From: Chlorops oryzae
Lineage: Eukaryota > Arthropoda > Insecta > Diptera > Chloropidae
Direction of reading: 5' to 3'
NCBI GenBank assembly: GCA_020466095.1
Contig: CM035808.1
Location: 21,639,480 to 21,703,479, forward strand
DNA: 64,000 bases
Notes under the pieces: generated by a model
The model's database searches: none
Seen by the model: only the letters and a program-made list of their open reading frames with translations
What the model was told of the DNA's origin: nothing
Part shown: one piece after another, positions 1 to 12,600 of the stretch
How the letters are laid out: each line of letters opens with the position of its first letter
Position numbering within the stretch: position 1 is the stretch's first letter
Translations under genes and position numbers: made by a program

Positions 1-250
1 ATCAGATTTTTGTCCGTTGGTGTTCTAATCTCTCGTCTTGGTTCCTTTAATGGCAATGGTACATCTATTTATTTCACCACATTTCAAAACTTTCTTACCA
101 CATTATTACCTTGATTCTATATTTTGGGAAATTTGGCATGTTTCGAATACTTCCTTTTTCCGACGAGAACAATTTCCAGGCAAAAAACTCCGGGAATATT
201 ATTCATTGACCTGTTAATGATATAGGTTCGAACGATAACATCCGTGGCAC

Positions 251-459
251 CACTATTGCCAGTTAAGGGGAATTTCTCCTAAATTAAAATACATTTATTG
301 TCCTTTAGTGGAGTCTTAGGGCATGTTGTGAGTGGTCAGGGAAGTTTTATGGGACCAAGTTTTTGTTTTAAGAAGTTTTCAAAATTTAATTTTTGACAAT
401 TTTGGACTTGTTTTGGGACATTCGAGGGAATATTTCCCTAAAAAAAACTGGCAACAGTG
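251..459. repeat. Degenerate hAT-like MITE
   Basis: The ends are inverted: CACTATTGCCAGTT at 251 pairs with AACTGGCAACAGTG ending at 459. Inner segments around GGGAAT also pair. No clean 8-bp duplication is visible, so the boundaries and the superfamily are tentative. Confidence 0.4.
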
Positions 460-2248
460 ATGTAGTATGAGGTCTCGAAAAATTCTTACATGAATCGACA
501 GTATAAACTTCTATAGTTTAGGTAACACTAGTTATGAGTTTGTACTGGAAAAACGGCAACATTTCCCATTTTATATACATATACATTTTTAACAGTGTTG
601 TTTTCAGTATTGACAACCAATGTAAGGCCGTCATGAAGACCAGCTAAATGTCCCTAGACAGATTGTGCGTCGCCCAATATTTGTGAAATTTTCTTAACAA
701 GTAAACTTGCTTCATTTCTCATGTGCTTAAAGAGGGTCACGATTGCTTTTTTTGGAAGACAGTCTCCTAAAATAAGATATCGCTTTACAGATTATGAACC
801 GATTTCCAAACAAAGCTGGGTATAACTTGAAATTTAGCTTTTATGTAATAGTTAGCCGTTAACAATGTTTCACAAATGGCCATCCTCCTTGGCTTAGACC
901 GGATGCGGAAATTTGTAGATCACTAAAAATTTTATGGCGCAGCGATGTAATTTCAAAATTCTTTTATTTTTTAGCAATAATGAACTTATTATTTAGGGTC
1001 TTAATTCTTTTTTTTTTTTGTGCTGTAGCTTTATTTTTTCTATAAATATTAAAATAATTCTGTACAAAAAAGTTTCAAATTCTTTTATACGTGTTTTGTT
1101 TGACTGGAACAAAAAAAAAAAAAAAAAAAATTTTTAACCCAAAATAAAAAACAAAAATCATGGTTTGTATATACGTAAATCAAACCAATTTCGAAGGTTT
1201 TTGGGAACATAAAATACGATCCGGATACACAACTAAATCGCCACAATAACTTTCAATCATTCTCCGGAGGAATAATGCTGCTTTTTCGGTAAAATACCTT
1301 CTTGATATAAACCAAAGTATTGCAAAACAAAGTAATTACTTAAACAAAACGTATTTACATACCTTAATAATTAATGATTAATTAATACTTTAAAACAAAA
1401 AACCAAAAAAAAAAAATTCTTTTTGAAATAATCAATTTTCCTCCGTTTTGAGTTTGAAAACGTTCAATTATTTGATTAGACACATTTTGGCTAGAATACT
1501 TTGTCGATACATCTATCTATCGGGGCGGGATTTATGTAGTTCAATGCATTCATTCCTTATTCATTTGCAGTAGTTTCGTACGTTTTTAAAAGAAAATATA
1601 TACCTACAATATCTATCAATATATATTTCTGTTTGCAAATTGCCTAATGTTTACACCAGTTATTTTGGAAATCAAAAAAAAAAAGTTGAATTTTATTGTG
1701 TGTGTGTGTGTACATATATTAACATAAATATATAATATTTTTAGTTGTCCCCTAAGAAAAAATATTATTAAAAATATTTTTTATATGTAGCTACTGTTCT
1801 AAATTATAAAATAATAGCGTGGCTTGAAACTGTTAAACATTCTCTTGCCAATGTCCTTACTAGCTACATAGTGACGACCCGAATAAAAAAACATCCTTTT
1901 AAATAGTTCCGCTTAAGTTATAAAGTTACGCGTCACCTTTTCAAGTTATGCTCTCAAAATTGAAAGACGGAAATTCGGAAATTCGCAAAAAGGCAGTTTG
2001 ACCTTAAGTTGACTTGAAATTGTGTACCAAAAAAAAACTTTCTTTAACCCCCAAAAGTGTTCAAATTTTTCGTAGTTGAAACGTAGTATATTTTTTTAAT
2101 ATTGTTTGAAAAATATAAAATTACATATCGACCAGCATTTACACACAAATACAGAAACAAAAAATTTTTTTTTTTTTTTTTGTATGTTTAGATTGTTTAG
2201 TTGGTTGTTTTTTTTTTATTTTGAGCGAAGAAATATGTGTTCCAATTA

Positions 2249-2891
2249 CACTACTCGACAAATTTTTGCTTTTTTTATGCTCCAAGCACCAAACGCATGA
2301 TTTCTATAGTAAAATTTTCCGCTGATTACGAAAATGGCGAAAAAAAATTTTTCTATCGGACAGTTTTTCCGTTATTTCAAAAAAACCGTTTTTCAGCTTT
2401 TTTTTCAACATGTCGTTAGTTTTTTCACTATAACACCGTCATATTTCTTCGGACAATAAAAATCGAAGCACCGCTGTAAGGCCATTACCTCAGCGCATAC
2501 AATGGTGTAACAAACATTTGAGTACGTAAAATAGTTAAAACACTACATTGCAAAATGTAATGAAAAAAATTTTAAATTTTAGATTTTTTTCAAATTTTTA
2601 ATTTTCAAGACAACGGCAACCCTAGAAAAAATTTTTTAAAATTTTTTTTAGGCCTCGGATCTTAAAGCCCATTCAATTTCCAGCAATTTAAGTGGTCTAA
2701 AGTTAAACATCGGTTGAGTGTAAGTGAAGTTATAGCCAATTGCCCAAACCAACCCAAAAGACATATTCTGAAGAGACAAAAAAAACTATGAAAAAACGAT
2801 TTCGTCCATTTCGTATTTATTACTTAAAATTACAATCTAATACCACCAAATCTCTCTTTACTATGTATAAGGTAAATTTTTTTAAATAACT
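2249..2891 (+). repeat. Left long terminal inverted repeat
   Basis: Reads as the reverse complement of 5161-5796. From about 2327 to 2880 I see almost no differences. The outer ~75 bp is more diverged and carries a ~11-bp length difference (a T-rich stretch near 2264-2277). The shared landmark ATGCTCCAAG lies in both ends. Confidence 0.9.
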
Positions 2892-2898
2892 TAAGTAC

Positions 2899-4680
2899 TT
2901 ATTTTTCATAATTTGGAATGTGTGCGATTTTATTATATCTCTTGTAGTGCAATGGGTTAGTTTCTCGTATAAGATTCCAACAGTAATCTCCTAGCATACC
3001 TGCATTCCAATTTCCTTGGTAACGTTTTTCAATTGCCATAATATCTTGATGAAATCTTTCTCCCTGCTCATCGCTTTCTGCCCCTAAATTTTCGGGAAAA
3101 AAATCTAAATGGGAATGCAGAAAATGCATTTTAAGGGACATAGTCGCTCCGATAGCGTGGTAGTTTTTAATTAGGTCCTTAATAATAATATTATAATTTG
3201 GATCTTTCCTGTTGCCTAAGAACCCGTTTACAGTTTCCTTAAAGGATGACCAAGCCTTTGCCTCTTGTTTGTTCATTGATTTAATGAATTTTTCATCCCT
3301 CATGATTTTGCGTATTTGCGGCCCAACAAATATTCCTTCTTTTACTTTATTATATGTAAGTTTTGGGAAAACCTCTAGCAGATACTGAAAAGCCTGGCTT
3401 TCCCTTCTATGCAAAGCTTTGACGAAATTTTTCATTAATCCAAGTTTAATATGAAGCGGAGGCAAAATAACGTCATTTTGCGAAACAAGAGGTGGGTTCA
3501 CCAAATTATTGTTTCCTATGGAGTGTTGTTCCCTTTTAGGCCAAGATGATTTTGTGAAATGATGTTCCTTCGCTCTGCTGTCCCATAAACACAGAAAACA
3601 GCAAAATTTTGGATAACCTCCTTGTAGCCCGGTAATAATGGCAACTACCTGAAATGAAATCGAAGGGAAAATGAAAATCGGTTATTTTTACAGTTAATAT
3701 GATGTATAAGAAGGTAAATTTTATATAATTTTAAATTAATGAATATTACAAACCTTCAGGTCAGCACTAATTTTCCAGTGATGCTTGTCGTAGTCGATCA
3801 GCCTCAAGAGGTGCGCGATTTCATCATACGTTTCCTTTATGCCAACAGCATGCGCTACAGGAATAGTTGGCAGCTCATTTCCATTATGGACAAGAGCAAC
3901 TTTCAAACTTTTCTGCGAGCTATCAATAAATAGTCGCCATTCACATGTTTTAAATTGCAATTTAAGTTCCCTAAATAAACCTTCTACATCACAGCAATAA
4001 GTTATTTTTTCGCGCTTCACATAAAACTCTGAGAAGTTGTTGCCCCTTTCTCTGAAACAGGTAACTGAGGTGTTGCGTTCCAGATAATTCCACTCTTGAA
4101 AGCGCGAAGCAAGCAACTCACTTTTTGCTTTTGATAAATTTAGATCTCTTACGAGGTCATTTAATTCAATTTGAGATGTGAAATGTCTCCGGTTTTTGCT
4201 GTCCGAACTTCCAAACGAAACTTCCAAAGCACTTGAGCTTCCGCTTTCACTTGCACCCTTATCAATACATGGGGGAGTTGGTAAAGTGAAATTTTCATTG
4301 CTATTCACCGGTTTTGCTGCTGATGTCGTATTTGGATACGATTTTGTAACGAAATTCGATGCTCCTCCGCCTTCGATAATAGCCTCACAAAAATAGCATT
4401 GTGAATGATCTACCACCTCCGTCCAAATCATGGGTTTCTTAAACTTCAAGTAACGCTCCTCGCCGCATAGCCACTTGCATAAAGTAATTCTGCAAGTAGG
4501 GCACACTCCGTTTGGTGTCCAAGGCGTACTCTCATTCTGCATTGGAAATCCGAAATAATGGAAATAAGCTTGCCGCACATTATCTGTTATGTTTCTGAAC
4601 TGATGCTTTTTAACAACTTCTCCACAAATGTAACAAAAGCTATTTGGATTGTTTTTGCACATGAACCTTCTCGTTTCCAT
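2899..4680 (-). CDS. Transposase, two exons, intact (558 aa)
   Basis: Exon 1 is 4680-3754 (309 aa) and exon 2 is 3648-2899 (249 aa plus stop). The 105-bp intron starts GTTTGT and ends TTTCAG, and the join is in frame (ADLK|VVAI). The ATG at 4680 is chosen because the codons just upstream (TTG TAT AAA) contain no ATG. Features seen: an N-terminal cysteine-rich zone with CYIC, CPTC, CKWLC and CYFC pairs (about residues 8-100); a Ser-rich linker; FIDSS with Asp253; ISADLK with Asp307; a CCFLC motif followed by HH (about 325-339); LHIKLGLMKNFVK; and SDEQGERFHQD (about 501-511), which can supply the third acidic residue. The order Asp, Asp, zinc-type insertion, Glu fits an RNase H-fold DDE transposase. 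The residue assignment is my inference. Alternatives: a domesticated copy (unlikely, since TIRs and duplication are present), or a family with another name in repeat databases. Confidence 0.85.
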
Positions 4681-5160
4681 TTTATACAAAAAAATAACTT
4701 TCCAATAAACAACGCCGCGAAAATAAAATTCAAAAAGGATAATATGAAAAATACTAGTCCGCGAATGATGAGCTCGGTTTTAACACTGAATAAGTGTAGT
4801 CAAATTCATTTCGCTTAAATACCTCACGACATGCTTAAATTCGTCTCCCACACAGTCAGTCGATGAAAGTTGACCTGCAAGCTTTCTTTTTTTAAGAGAG
4901 GAACAATGATGTTTTTCACCGTATTTTTATTGAAAAAACGGGTGGAACCGTATTTTTGCCTGTATTAGGAAACCCTTTGCCTACCATGACCTTTTTGGTT
5001 GCCTACATCCTATACTCAAATATGCAGTATTCGAACACATACGAAATAATGCGGTCTTCAATAAATACCTGCACACTTTACCTACTATACTATACGACTA
5101 ACCCATTGCATTAAGAAGAAAATAAAATAAAGCCGCATACATTCCAAACTAAGAAAAATA
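4681..5160 (-). promoter_or_regulatory. Upstream region of the transposase gene
   Basis: Non-coding stretch between the transposase ATG and the right TIR. It must carry the 5' UTR and perhaps the core promoter. I see no confident TATA box or initiator. Confidence 0.35.
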
Positions 5161-5796
5161 AGTTAGTTATTTAAAAAAACTAGCCTTATACATAATAAAG
5201 AGAGATTTGGTGGTATTAGATTGTAATTTTAAGTAATAAATACGAAATGGACGAAATCGTTTTTTCATAGTTTTTTTTGTCTCTTCAGAATATGTCTTTT
5301 GGGTTGGTTTGGGCAATTGGCTATAACTTCACTTACACTCAACCGATGTTTAACTTTAGACCACTTAAATTGCTGGAAATTGAATGGGCTTTAAGATCCG
5401 AGGCCTAAAAAAAATTTTAAAAAATTTTTTCTAGGGTTGCCGTTGTCTTGAAAATTAAAAATTTGAAAAAAATCTAAAATTTAAAATTTTTTTCATTACA
5501 TTTTGCAATGTAGTGTTTTAACTATTTTACGTACTCAAATGTTTGTTACACCATTGTATGCGCTGAGGTAATGGCCTTACAGCGGTGCTTCGATTTTTAT
5601 TGTCCGAAGAAATATGACGGTGTTATAGTGAAAAAACTAACGACATGTTGAAAAAAAAGCTGAAAAACGGTTTTTTTGAAATAACGGAAAAACTGTCCGA
5701 TAGAAAAATTTTTTTTCGCCATTTTCGTAATCAGCGGAAAATTTTACTATAAAAATCGTATGTTTGGTACTTGGAGCATTTTGGTGTAGACTAGTG
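5161..5796 (-). repeat. Right long terminal inverted repeat
   Basis: Partner of 2249-2891. It begins AGTTAGTTATTTAAA at the inner edge and ends CTAGTG at 5796. Because transposase transcription runs leftward, this repeat lies upstream of the gene. With the 480 bp between 4681 and 5160 it probably contains the promoter. Confidence 0.9.
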
Positions 5797-6929
5797 TTAT
5801 TGAAAAATTTTAAATAATTCTTTTATTTTTGTTTTTATCAAATAACATTTGAATTTGCTCTTTATAACTAACCTTAACTTCGATTTGAAACAACAACGCC
5901 CATAGGTATTTGGCAATATCAAACTAGGTACAGTGGAAAATTCCATAACTAGGCACAACAACTTCCAATCATTTATACAAGGAGTGATGTTGCTCTTCAG
6001 GTACGTAAAACAAGTTTCAAATATATAAGAAAACAAAAAAAAAAATTCATTTAAATTTTAGATGATACTTAAAATTTCTTAACCCATTTAGGGGATATAC
6101 AACGAAAAGAACTCTGAATCTAGACAAAGTTTAAATGGAACCCATAGCTTTATCTATTTTTTTTATTTCATTTCTTTTTATAAATAAAAAAAAAAATAAA
6201 TAGGGCCTTAGGCTTGATGGAGTTCAAATTGTTTAGAGGTTGTTCGGAAAACATTAGTTTTTCTATTAGATTTTTAAAAATGTCTTAAAGTTAGAGTTGT
6301 ACTATAAGGGGAGGGATTTTTACATTATTTAAAAGAGGTTTTTATTGTACACACAAAAGAGAAAAGTTTTGGAATAAAACACACAAAAAAAAACAACACG
6401 AAATCTTCATCTCATAAAAAATTAACGTTTGAACGTTGCTTGCGTTTTCGAAAATGTTCTGTTTTTAAAAGAGTTAAATATTCAAAAATAGTTCAATTTA
6501 AATTGCACCTATCTATCTATTTATCACAATGCAAAAACAACAAGAAACACAATCAATTGAAAAGATACATTTCAATTCTGCTGACAATTGAGTTGAATAA
6601 GTAGAAAAAATTAAGTGAAGAAACCAAAAATAATCGCTCAATGCTATAGCTCAGTACGGAGCTTAGTATGGAAAATTAACAGAAAATTTTCATCATTAAA
6701 TTCTTTGAACATTTTTTCTACTAAATATTCTTAAAAATACAAATTGTGATTTTGTTCTTCAACAAAATATTTTTTTATCTGAATTAGTTTACTGTCAAAA
6801 CTTATGGAAAATTCCAACTGCGTACTGAGGGTATTTCCCAATTTCGACACAAAAATTTTTCTTTCTACAAGTCTATATCGATTATTAGTAAGCGAGAAGG
6901 GCAAAGGGAAGACAAAAAATATCCCTTCG

Positions 6930-7440
6930 TCTCACCTGTTTTATTCTTCTTCCCGGGTCCGCAAAACGCAACCAATTCTTCTATTTTGTTCTGTTGGTTG
7001 TATCCTCCGCGGTAAGTCCTAAAGGTCCCATTCGATTGTTTCCATCCAACGCTGTTCCGGGCGTTCCGCCCTTGTTGTCTGGAACCTTGTATTTTAGTGT
7101 GTGACCCTTTTTTTTTTTGCTAAGCTGTCCTCATCTGCTCTCAAGACGTTTCCATACCAGCGTAGCCGTGTTTCCAGCAATTTCCCAATAATTAGAGTAA
7201 CTTGGTAGTGGCTAAGAATGTCCGCGTTTGGAACATGGTCCAGACGAGTCAGCCAGGACATCCAGCGGAGCATCTTTGTTTCCAGAACACTAAATCTTCT
7301 TTCTGAAATTTTCGTTAAGGGTAGATACTCAGAACTGCAAAGAGCGAAAGGTCTGATTACTGTGCGGTAAAGCTTTTAAGCGGTCGCTTGTGTTTTTATC
7401 GCACATAACTCCAGTCGGTGAACGCCACTTATCACCTGCC
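6930..7440 (-). pseudogene. RTE-type non-LTR retrotransposon fossil (RT C-terminus)
   Basis: The - strand translation, with frameshifts and stops, gives pieces typical of the C-terminal reverse transcriptase region of RTE-like elements. In order they are TGVMCDKNTSDRLK (about 7420-7380), MLRWMSWLTRLDHVPN (about 7290-7230), ETRLRWYGNVLRADED (about 7180-7130) and RPEQRWMETIEWDL (about 7075-7025). The order and spacing match the family, and breaks occur between the pieces. It is a dead, 5'-truncated copy inside the cac intron. A short related 3' end may recur at 51815-51895. Confidence 0.8.
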
Positions 7441-7964
7441 TTATCTAATATCTAAAGAATTTCGAAAGAAAAATTTGTGTGTGAAAATCGGAAATATATG
7501 CAAAAGTTAATGTGAAGACCTCGAATTGAAATTAGAAATCTTTTCTAGCTCCAAAGTCAAACTTTTGATCAATTGAAGGCTTATGTCATATGTACACGAT
7601 TTCTTAAATTCACTTTTCTCCACTAACGATCCCATTCGAGAGAGTCCCTTTTCTTTTACTTACAACAGATCGCTTGGTTCCTGACAAGTCAACCGAAAAA
7701 TCTTTAATTGAATTCTTTATTTAACCGCCTTTTGAACAGTATTTACCGCTGTTTCTATACATACAATTGAGCATGGGCTATTCCACGAGAAATAGCCCCA
7801 CCCGTGACAGTCATTCCGAGCGAAAATTGCATAATTTCAGTGCCTAACTATTTTGAAAGGCTTTCAAACACTAAAATTTTTTTTTTAAATCACGTCCTTT
7901 TTCTTCATTAAAAAGAGCTAGACCCTAAAAATAAGTGTCACGGATGGGGCAGTATTCATAGACC

Positions 7965-8171
7965 GGTATGTCATAGAATCCGATAGCTGTTGGAATTGGA
8001 ATGAATTTTCATATATATTTCTTGGACAACCGGATAAAAAAAGGTTCTGTGCAATCGAGAACCAATAATAGTTCCGATTCAAAACCGAAACCAACAATAT
8101 TTTTAAATTCTGTATGAAATATCGATCGGTTTTAATTCCGATTCCGACAGCTATCGGATTCTGTGACACCC
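7965..8171. repeat. Hairpin MITE
   Basis: Inverted ends: GTCATAGAATCCGATAGCTG near 7969 pairs with CAGCTATCGGATTCTGTGAC near 8149. The pairing continues inward through GGAATTGGAAT and ATTCCGATTCC. No ORF. Outer boundaries are uncertain by a few bases. Confidence 0.6.
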
Positions 8172-9407
8172 CTGAGAATTGCCCGTTTACTAAAAAAATC
8201 GAAGTCCGGAGTTGGTGCCACTGATGAAAAGGGTCTTATAATTAAACGTTAAGATCAAAGAGAACTTGCAAAAACTATCAATCACATAAAGTGCACCAGT
8301 TCGCAGGACTTGAAAAATAGGTCTTTCAGATCCATTTTGTGTAGTTCTTTAGTCAATTATCCGTGTCCACGTTATCCAAAAACGTTCCAAATTTGTACCA
8401 AGAACTTTGGCAATGCTGCTCTTCTTCTTCTTGGATCATAGACTTTAAAAAGGTTGTCATTTTTTTGAAAGTGCCTCATGCTCCGCTCTTCTCTTATTCT
8501 AATACTCGCCAGTTATACTCGTATTGGTGTCATCTTCTTTGCTCAGGCCAATGATTTTTTGTGAGCAAAAATTCTATGTATCTATTCCAGAGAGTAAGGG
8601 ATATTTCGGATAATTGCGGACCTAATGAAATTATTCACTGATTAACAGTGCCGATAATGATGTATGTAATGTTTTTAGAGATTTTTTTCCGTAACTTAAT
8701 TAAGTCTTTTTGGATAGCTAAACTGAAGTAAATAATGGCCTTTGAGTCGTTCTTGTGATAAATACATATATCACGTATTTAATATAGTAATATATTGTAG
8801 CTTTGTTTTAGAGAACCCAATATTAAAGCTTATCAACTTATTAATCCCCAATTCTGTATAGAACAACACATAAAGTTATAGCACCTTTTCTTTAGAAGTT
8901 GCCAATCTTTAAAAGATTGAAACATAGAATAGAGATAAATATAAAATATAAAATAAAAAAATAAAAATAAAAAAAATGAAAAGAATACCGAACTGAAAAT
9001 GTGTGTTTAAATCCACAAATTTGTTTTGTTTCCTTTTCATGTTGTTATTAAAACATATAATGTTGTGAACCCATTGATGTTTTTATTCACGGTTTTAACA
9101 GTTGAAGTTATTGCTACATTTGAATTGCTCATAACTTGTATATACGTACATATTTCAAGTTATAAAATACTTAATGAATTTCGATAGTTTTTTCTTTTAG
9201 ATTGTGTTTCCCATAAGAATTTATGATAATCGGGGTAGAAATCCATCCTGTACTATTTGGATTTTGTATCATTTGTTCTTCAAAACTCTCCTCCCTCTTT
9301 CTCTCTATCGATATTTGATTTTATTTTAATTTTGTTTATTTGTGTTTCATATTATTATTATAAATTCGAATATAACTAATAGTTATTTTTTCCAACGAAA
9401 CTTGTAG

Positions 9408-9686
9408 ATGTGCGACGGGCGAGGCGTGGCCGAACATTATGCTGGCGTGCCTCAAGGGGAAACCATGTGATGACGAAGCCGAAAAGGGCAACGAAACGTG
9501 CGGTTCCACATTGGCCTACGCCTATTTCGTATCGTTTATATTTTTCTGTTCATTCTTGATGTTGAATTTATTCGTTGCCGTTATTATGGATAATTTCGAT
9601 TATCTAACGAGAGACTCCAGTATATTGGGTGCACATCATTTAGATGAATTCGTACGGATATGGGCCGAATATGATCCAAATGCGAC
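9408..9686 (+). CDS. cac: cac exon: domain IV pore loop, S6 and start of EF-hand
   Basis: Acceptor TTGTAG before 9408, donor GTAATT after 9686. It enters with 1 base completing an Arg codon and leaves with 2 bases. It encodes [17 protein letters not shown], whose Glu is the domain IV selectivity-filter residue. IVS6 follows ([19 protein letters not shown]), then [14 protein letters not shown] and the first half of the EF-hand-like region. Confidence 0.96.
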
Positions 9687-12600
9687 GTAATTATCAATTT
9701 AATATAGAACAAAAATCAAAAATTTCAGAATTCTTTTTTAAATAGTGCACATAATTGTTGTTGTTCCTTTGAGTTTGCAAATGTTTTATTTATCCGTTTT
9801 TTTTTTCTATGCTTCAAAAAGAGTTTTTTGTTGTAATTACTATAATTAATCACAATTGAACGCAATAAGTTTCCACCTTTTCCAAAAGGGTTAATTATAA
9901 CAAACTGTAAGTGGACCTGTCTGACAATCGCTCCTATTTGTGTGTATATATATATGTGTAACAGAGGCTTTTACTCAAACTCTTTATCGATATATGTATA
10001 TAAATTTAGAATTTACTAACACTTAACGTAGCTGTTTGAAATGCCAACTTACGAAGCGAGAGGGTTCTCTTTTTCTTTGTTTTCCCATTGTTCGTGAGGC
10101 CTAAGTAACATATGTCACCCTTAATGGTGGCTTATTTTGCTTTTATTCTCTCACCCATAAAATTATAACATTGCCATTTATGCATGAATTTTGAAGACTA
10201 ATATCTCATTTTGTTGTGTAAAGAATTGACTTTAAATGAAAAATGCAAAAGAAAATTATTTTAATTGCGATCGATTTTTTAGAAGCCGATGAATGAAAAA
10301 TTTGAAGATTTTTTGTTCTAAAAATATGTGTTTTTTTTTTAAAGGTCTACACAAACTTATTTTCTTGACCGAGCTAAAAATCTGTGTAAAACAAGTTTTA
10401 GAGGGATTAATTTTATTGAATTTGAGGGACAATTTGCTCAAATCCGACGAGTCATTTTCGAAATCCGCTCGAAAAAGCGGCAATACCCGCTTTAAAAATT
10501 AAAAAAAAATATACTTATTAAAAAAACACTTCCATAAAAAAATTAAAAAAATTTTTTTTTGTATTTTGAAGGCCAAAGTTCAAAAGAAAATCGCAATTAA
10601 GATTACCCAAAAAAAAAAAAAAAATTTGACTAGTGTAATTGTAAAACTTTTTTTGAAGCATTTGAAAAATTTTTTTTATCTTAATTGTTGTGTTGCTTTT
10701 TAGTGTAATTCACCTCTTTAATATTTTCCGTTGCTCTTCCAATTTCAATATACAAAATCTAACACCCCCACTGCCCCCATACAAAAGTGCATTCAACACA
10801 GGCTCATAGTGATTAAAATTGGCGAAACTCCAGTGCTGCTTTTTAAACTTCAGCTCTCACCATATCTCATTTGTTTAACTTCACTATATTAAATGATTAT
10901 TATTCGATCGTATTTGTTTCATATAAAAATTAAAATATGAAATAAAGCGAAAAACTCCAGCTGAAATCAGAAAAAGAAAAACAATAACAACAAAAATGGT
11001 AAACGACAAATATGTTATTCTTCTCAGTAATTAAAAATATTAAAATTTTCTGACTACCTGCAATACTAATCGCTACTATTCTCGCAGTATTCCGCCTTAA
11101 GCGAACCCGACACGGTACTGAATAGCCTACTGAATTCATACGTACGTGTTCAGTATGTTTGCGTCGACACGTTACTGAATTCAGCCATTCAATACGGAAA
11201 ATCAAAACGATTTGGATTTTGCTTACTGAATCGCTTCCGTCGTTGTGAGACGCATACACATTTATTTCACTAACACACATATAGCATTCAGTACGGAATT
11301 CAGTACCGTGTCGGGTTCGCTTTAAACTTTGCAACTTTGCTTTGAAGCAGGCATCGCGATGCATCGGCGCGCTAGGAACAATTTGGCGCTAGCCACTCAC
11401 ACGTATTGCTTGCACTCTTTGTTTTTTGCTTCGCTTTTTTGTCAGTCACTCGCGAACTTTTGTCGAAGGAACGTCGCGCGCGCATCGCATTCAAGTTTGA
11501 GAGAACGCACATTAGTGCATTAATGCAAAATTTCCTCGCTTCTCTCACACTATCACTTTAATTTTTCCGATGACTGCTCTAAAGCACAAGTAAGCTTGCA
11601 ATTAATACCAACAAAGAAATTCGCTTAAATGCGCCGCTCTTTTGTACCGCTATAACAAAAATAAAACAACAAAAAAAGAAGAATAAAAAGTATGAACCTT
11701 CACTTAAGCTCTGCACTTTAACGCTCAAACATCATTTAAACTCCATATTTGGTCATGATTTTTTCTTCCTTTCGTACATGTAATGTTACTATGTATGTAT
11801 CTTCTTGTAAACAGTAAATTGGTATTCCACATTAATTGTTGTCTCAATGTTTTCTATGTGTGCGTTCAACTGTTGTTCATGCCAATTAAAATCCGATTCT
11901 AATCTCTAAAAATCTTCTATTTCCAAATTCACTAAACAACAACGTGTGTTCCGTCAAAAACCAAAAACAAACTGACTCTTCAAATTAAAATACAAAAAAT
12001 ATAAAAACAAAAAACTTTTTAGTGGTAGAATACACTACACGGAAATGTATGATATGTTAAAAAATATGGATCCTCCGCTGGGGTTCGGTAACAAATGTCC
12101 CAATCGACTCGCCTACAAAAAACTAATACGCATGAATATGCCGCTGGACGATGAGTTGAGAGTACAATTCACCACGACGCTATTCGCCTTAATACGTGAA
12201 AATCTTAGTATAAAAATGCGTTCAGGTATGTTAAGATCATTAATAAGAGTTTTTATCAAAAGCATACATAATTGGAAAAAAAAAAATAATAAAATTAAAA
12301 TTATTAAAACTCCTTCCTCTAGCTGAAGAAATGGATCAGGCTGACTCAGAACTTAGGGAAACAATAACAAACATTTGGCCTTTGCAAGCAAAGAAAATGT
12401 TAGACTTACTGGTGCCACCCATTGATCAGTTGAATAAAGGAAAATTGTCCGTGGGTAAAATTTATGCCGGTTTCCTAATACTGGAATCATGGCGCAATAC
12501 ACGTTTCGGACAAATCGATTCAGGAATGCCGGTAAGTTTCATATTTTTAATTATTGTTTTTTTTCTTCCTATTTTTAGAACATAAGCTCAAATATTTTAG

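Larger units (their letters stand above)
2249..5796 (-). mobile_element. Complete DNA transposon: CACTA ends, TTA duplication, ~640-bp TIRs
   Basis: The element starts CACTACTCGAC and ends GTAGACTAGTG, giving CACTA-type termini. It is flanked by TTA at 2246-2248 and TTA at 5797-5799, a 3-bp target site duplication. The two terminal inverted repeats are about 640 bp and nearly identical over their inner ~570 bp. Between them lies one - strand gene with a single intron, whose stop codon sits about 8 bp from the inner edge of the left TIR. The protein has a candidate RNase H-like D-D-E triad and two cysteine-rich segments. From memory, relatives of this protein are common in arthropod genomes as 'uncharacterized' proteins. 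The CACTA ends and 3-bp duplication would suit the CMC group, but TTA also occurs with PIF/Harbinger, so I leave the superfamily open. No frameshift or stop is visible, so the copy looks young and potentially autonomous. Confidence 0.88.
1..9407 (+). other. cac: Large intron of cac (5' part lies before the window)
   Basis: No coding exon of the channel is recognisable before 9408. A Cav channel must have domains I to IV upstream, so this stretch is read as one large intron. It holds a hAT-like MITE (251-459), a complete DNA transposon (2249-5796), an RTE-type retrotransposon fossil (about 6930-7440) and a hairpin MITE (7965-8171). There is a short GT run near 1697-1711 and many A or T homopolymers. 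I see nothing supportable in 460-2245, 5800-6925 or 8172-9407. Confidence 0.75.

Noticed and set aside
11330..11523. GC-richer patch with an open frame downstream of a MITE
   Set aside because: No splice consistency with cac and no known domain.
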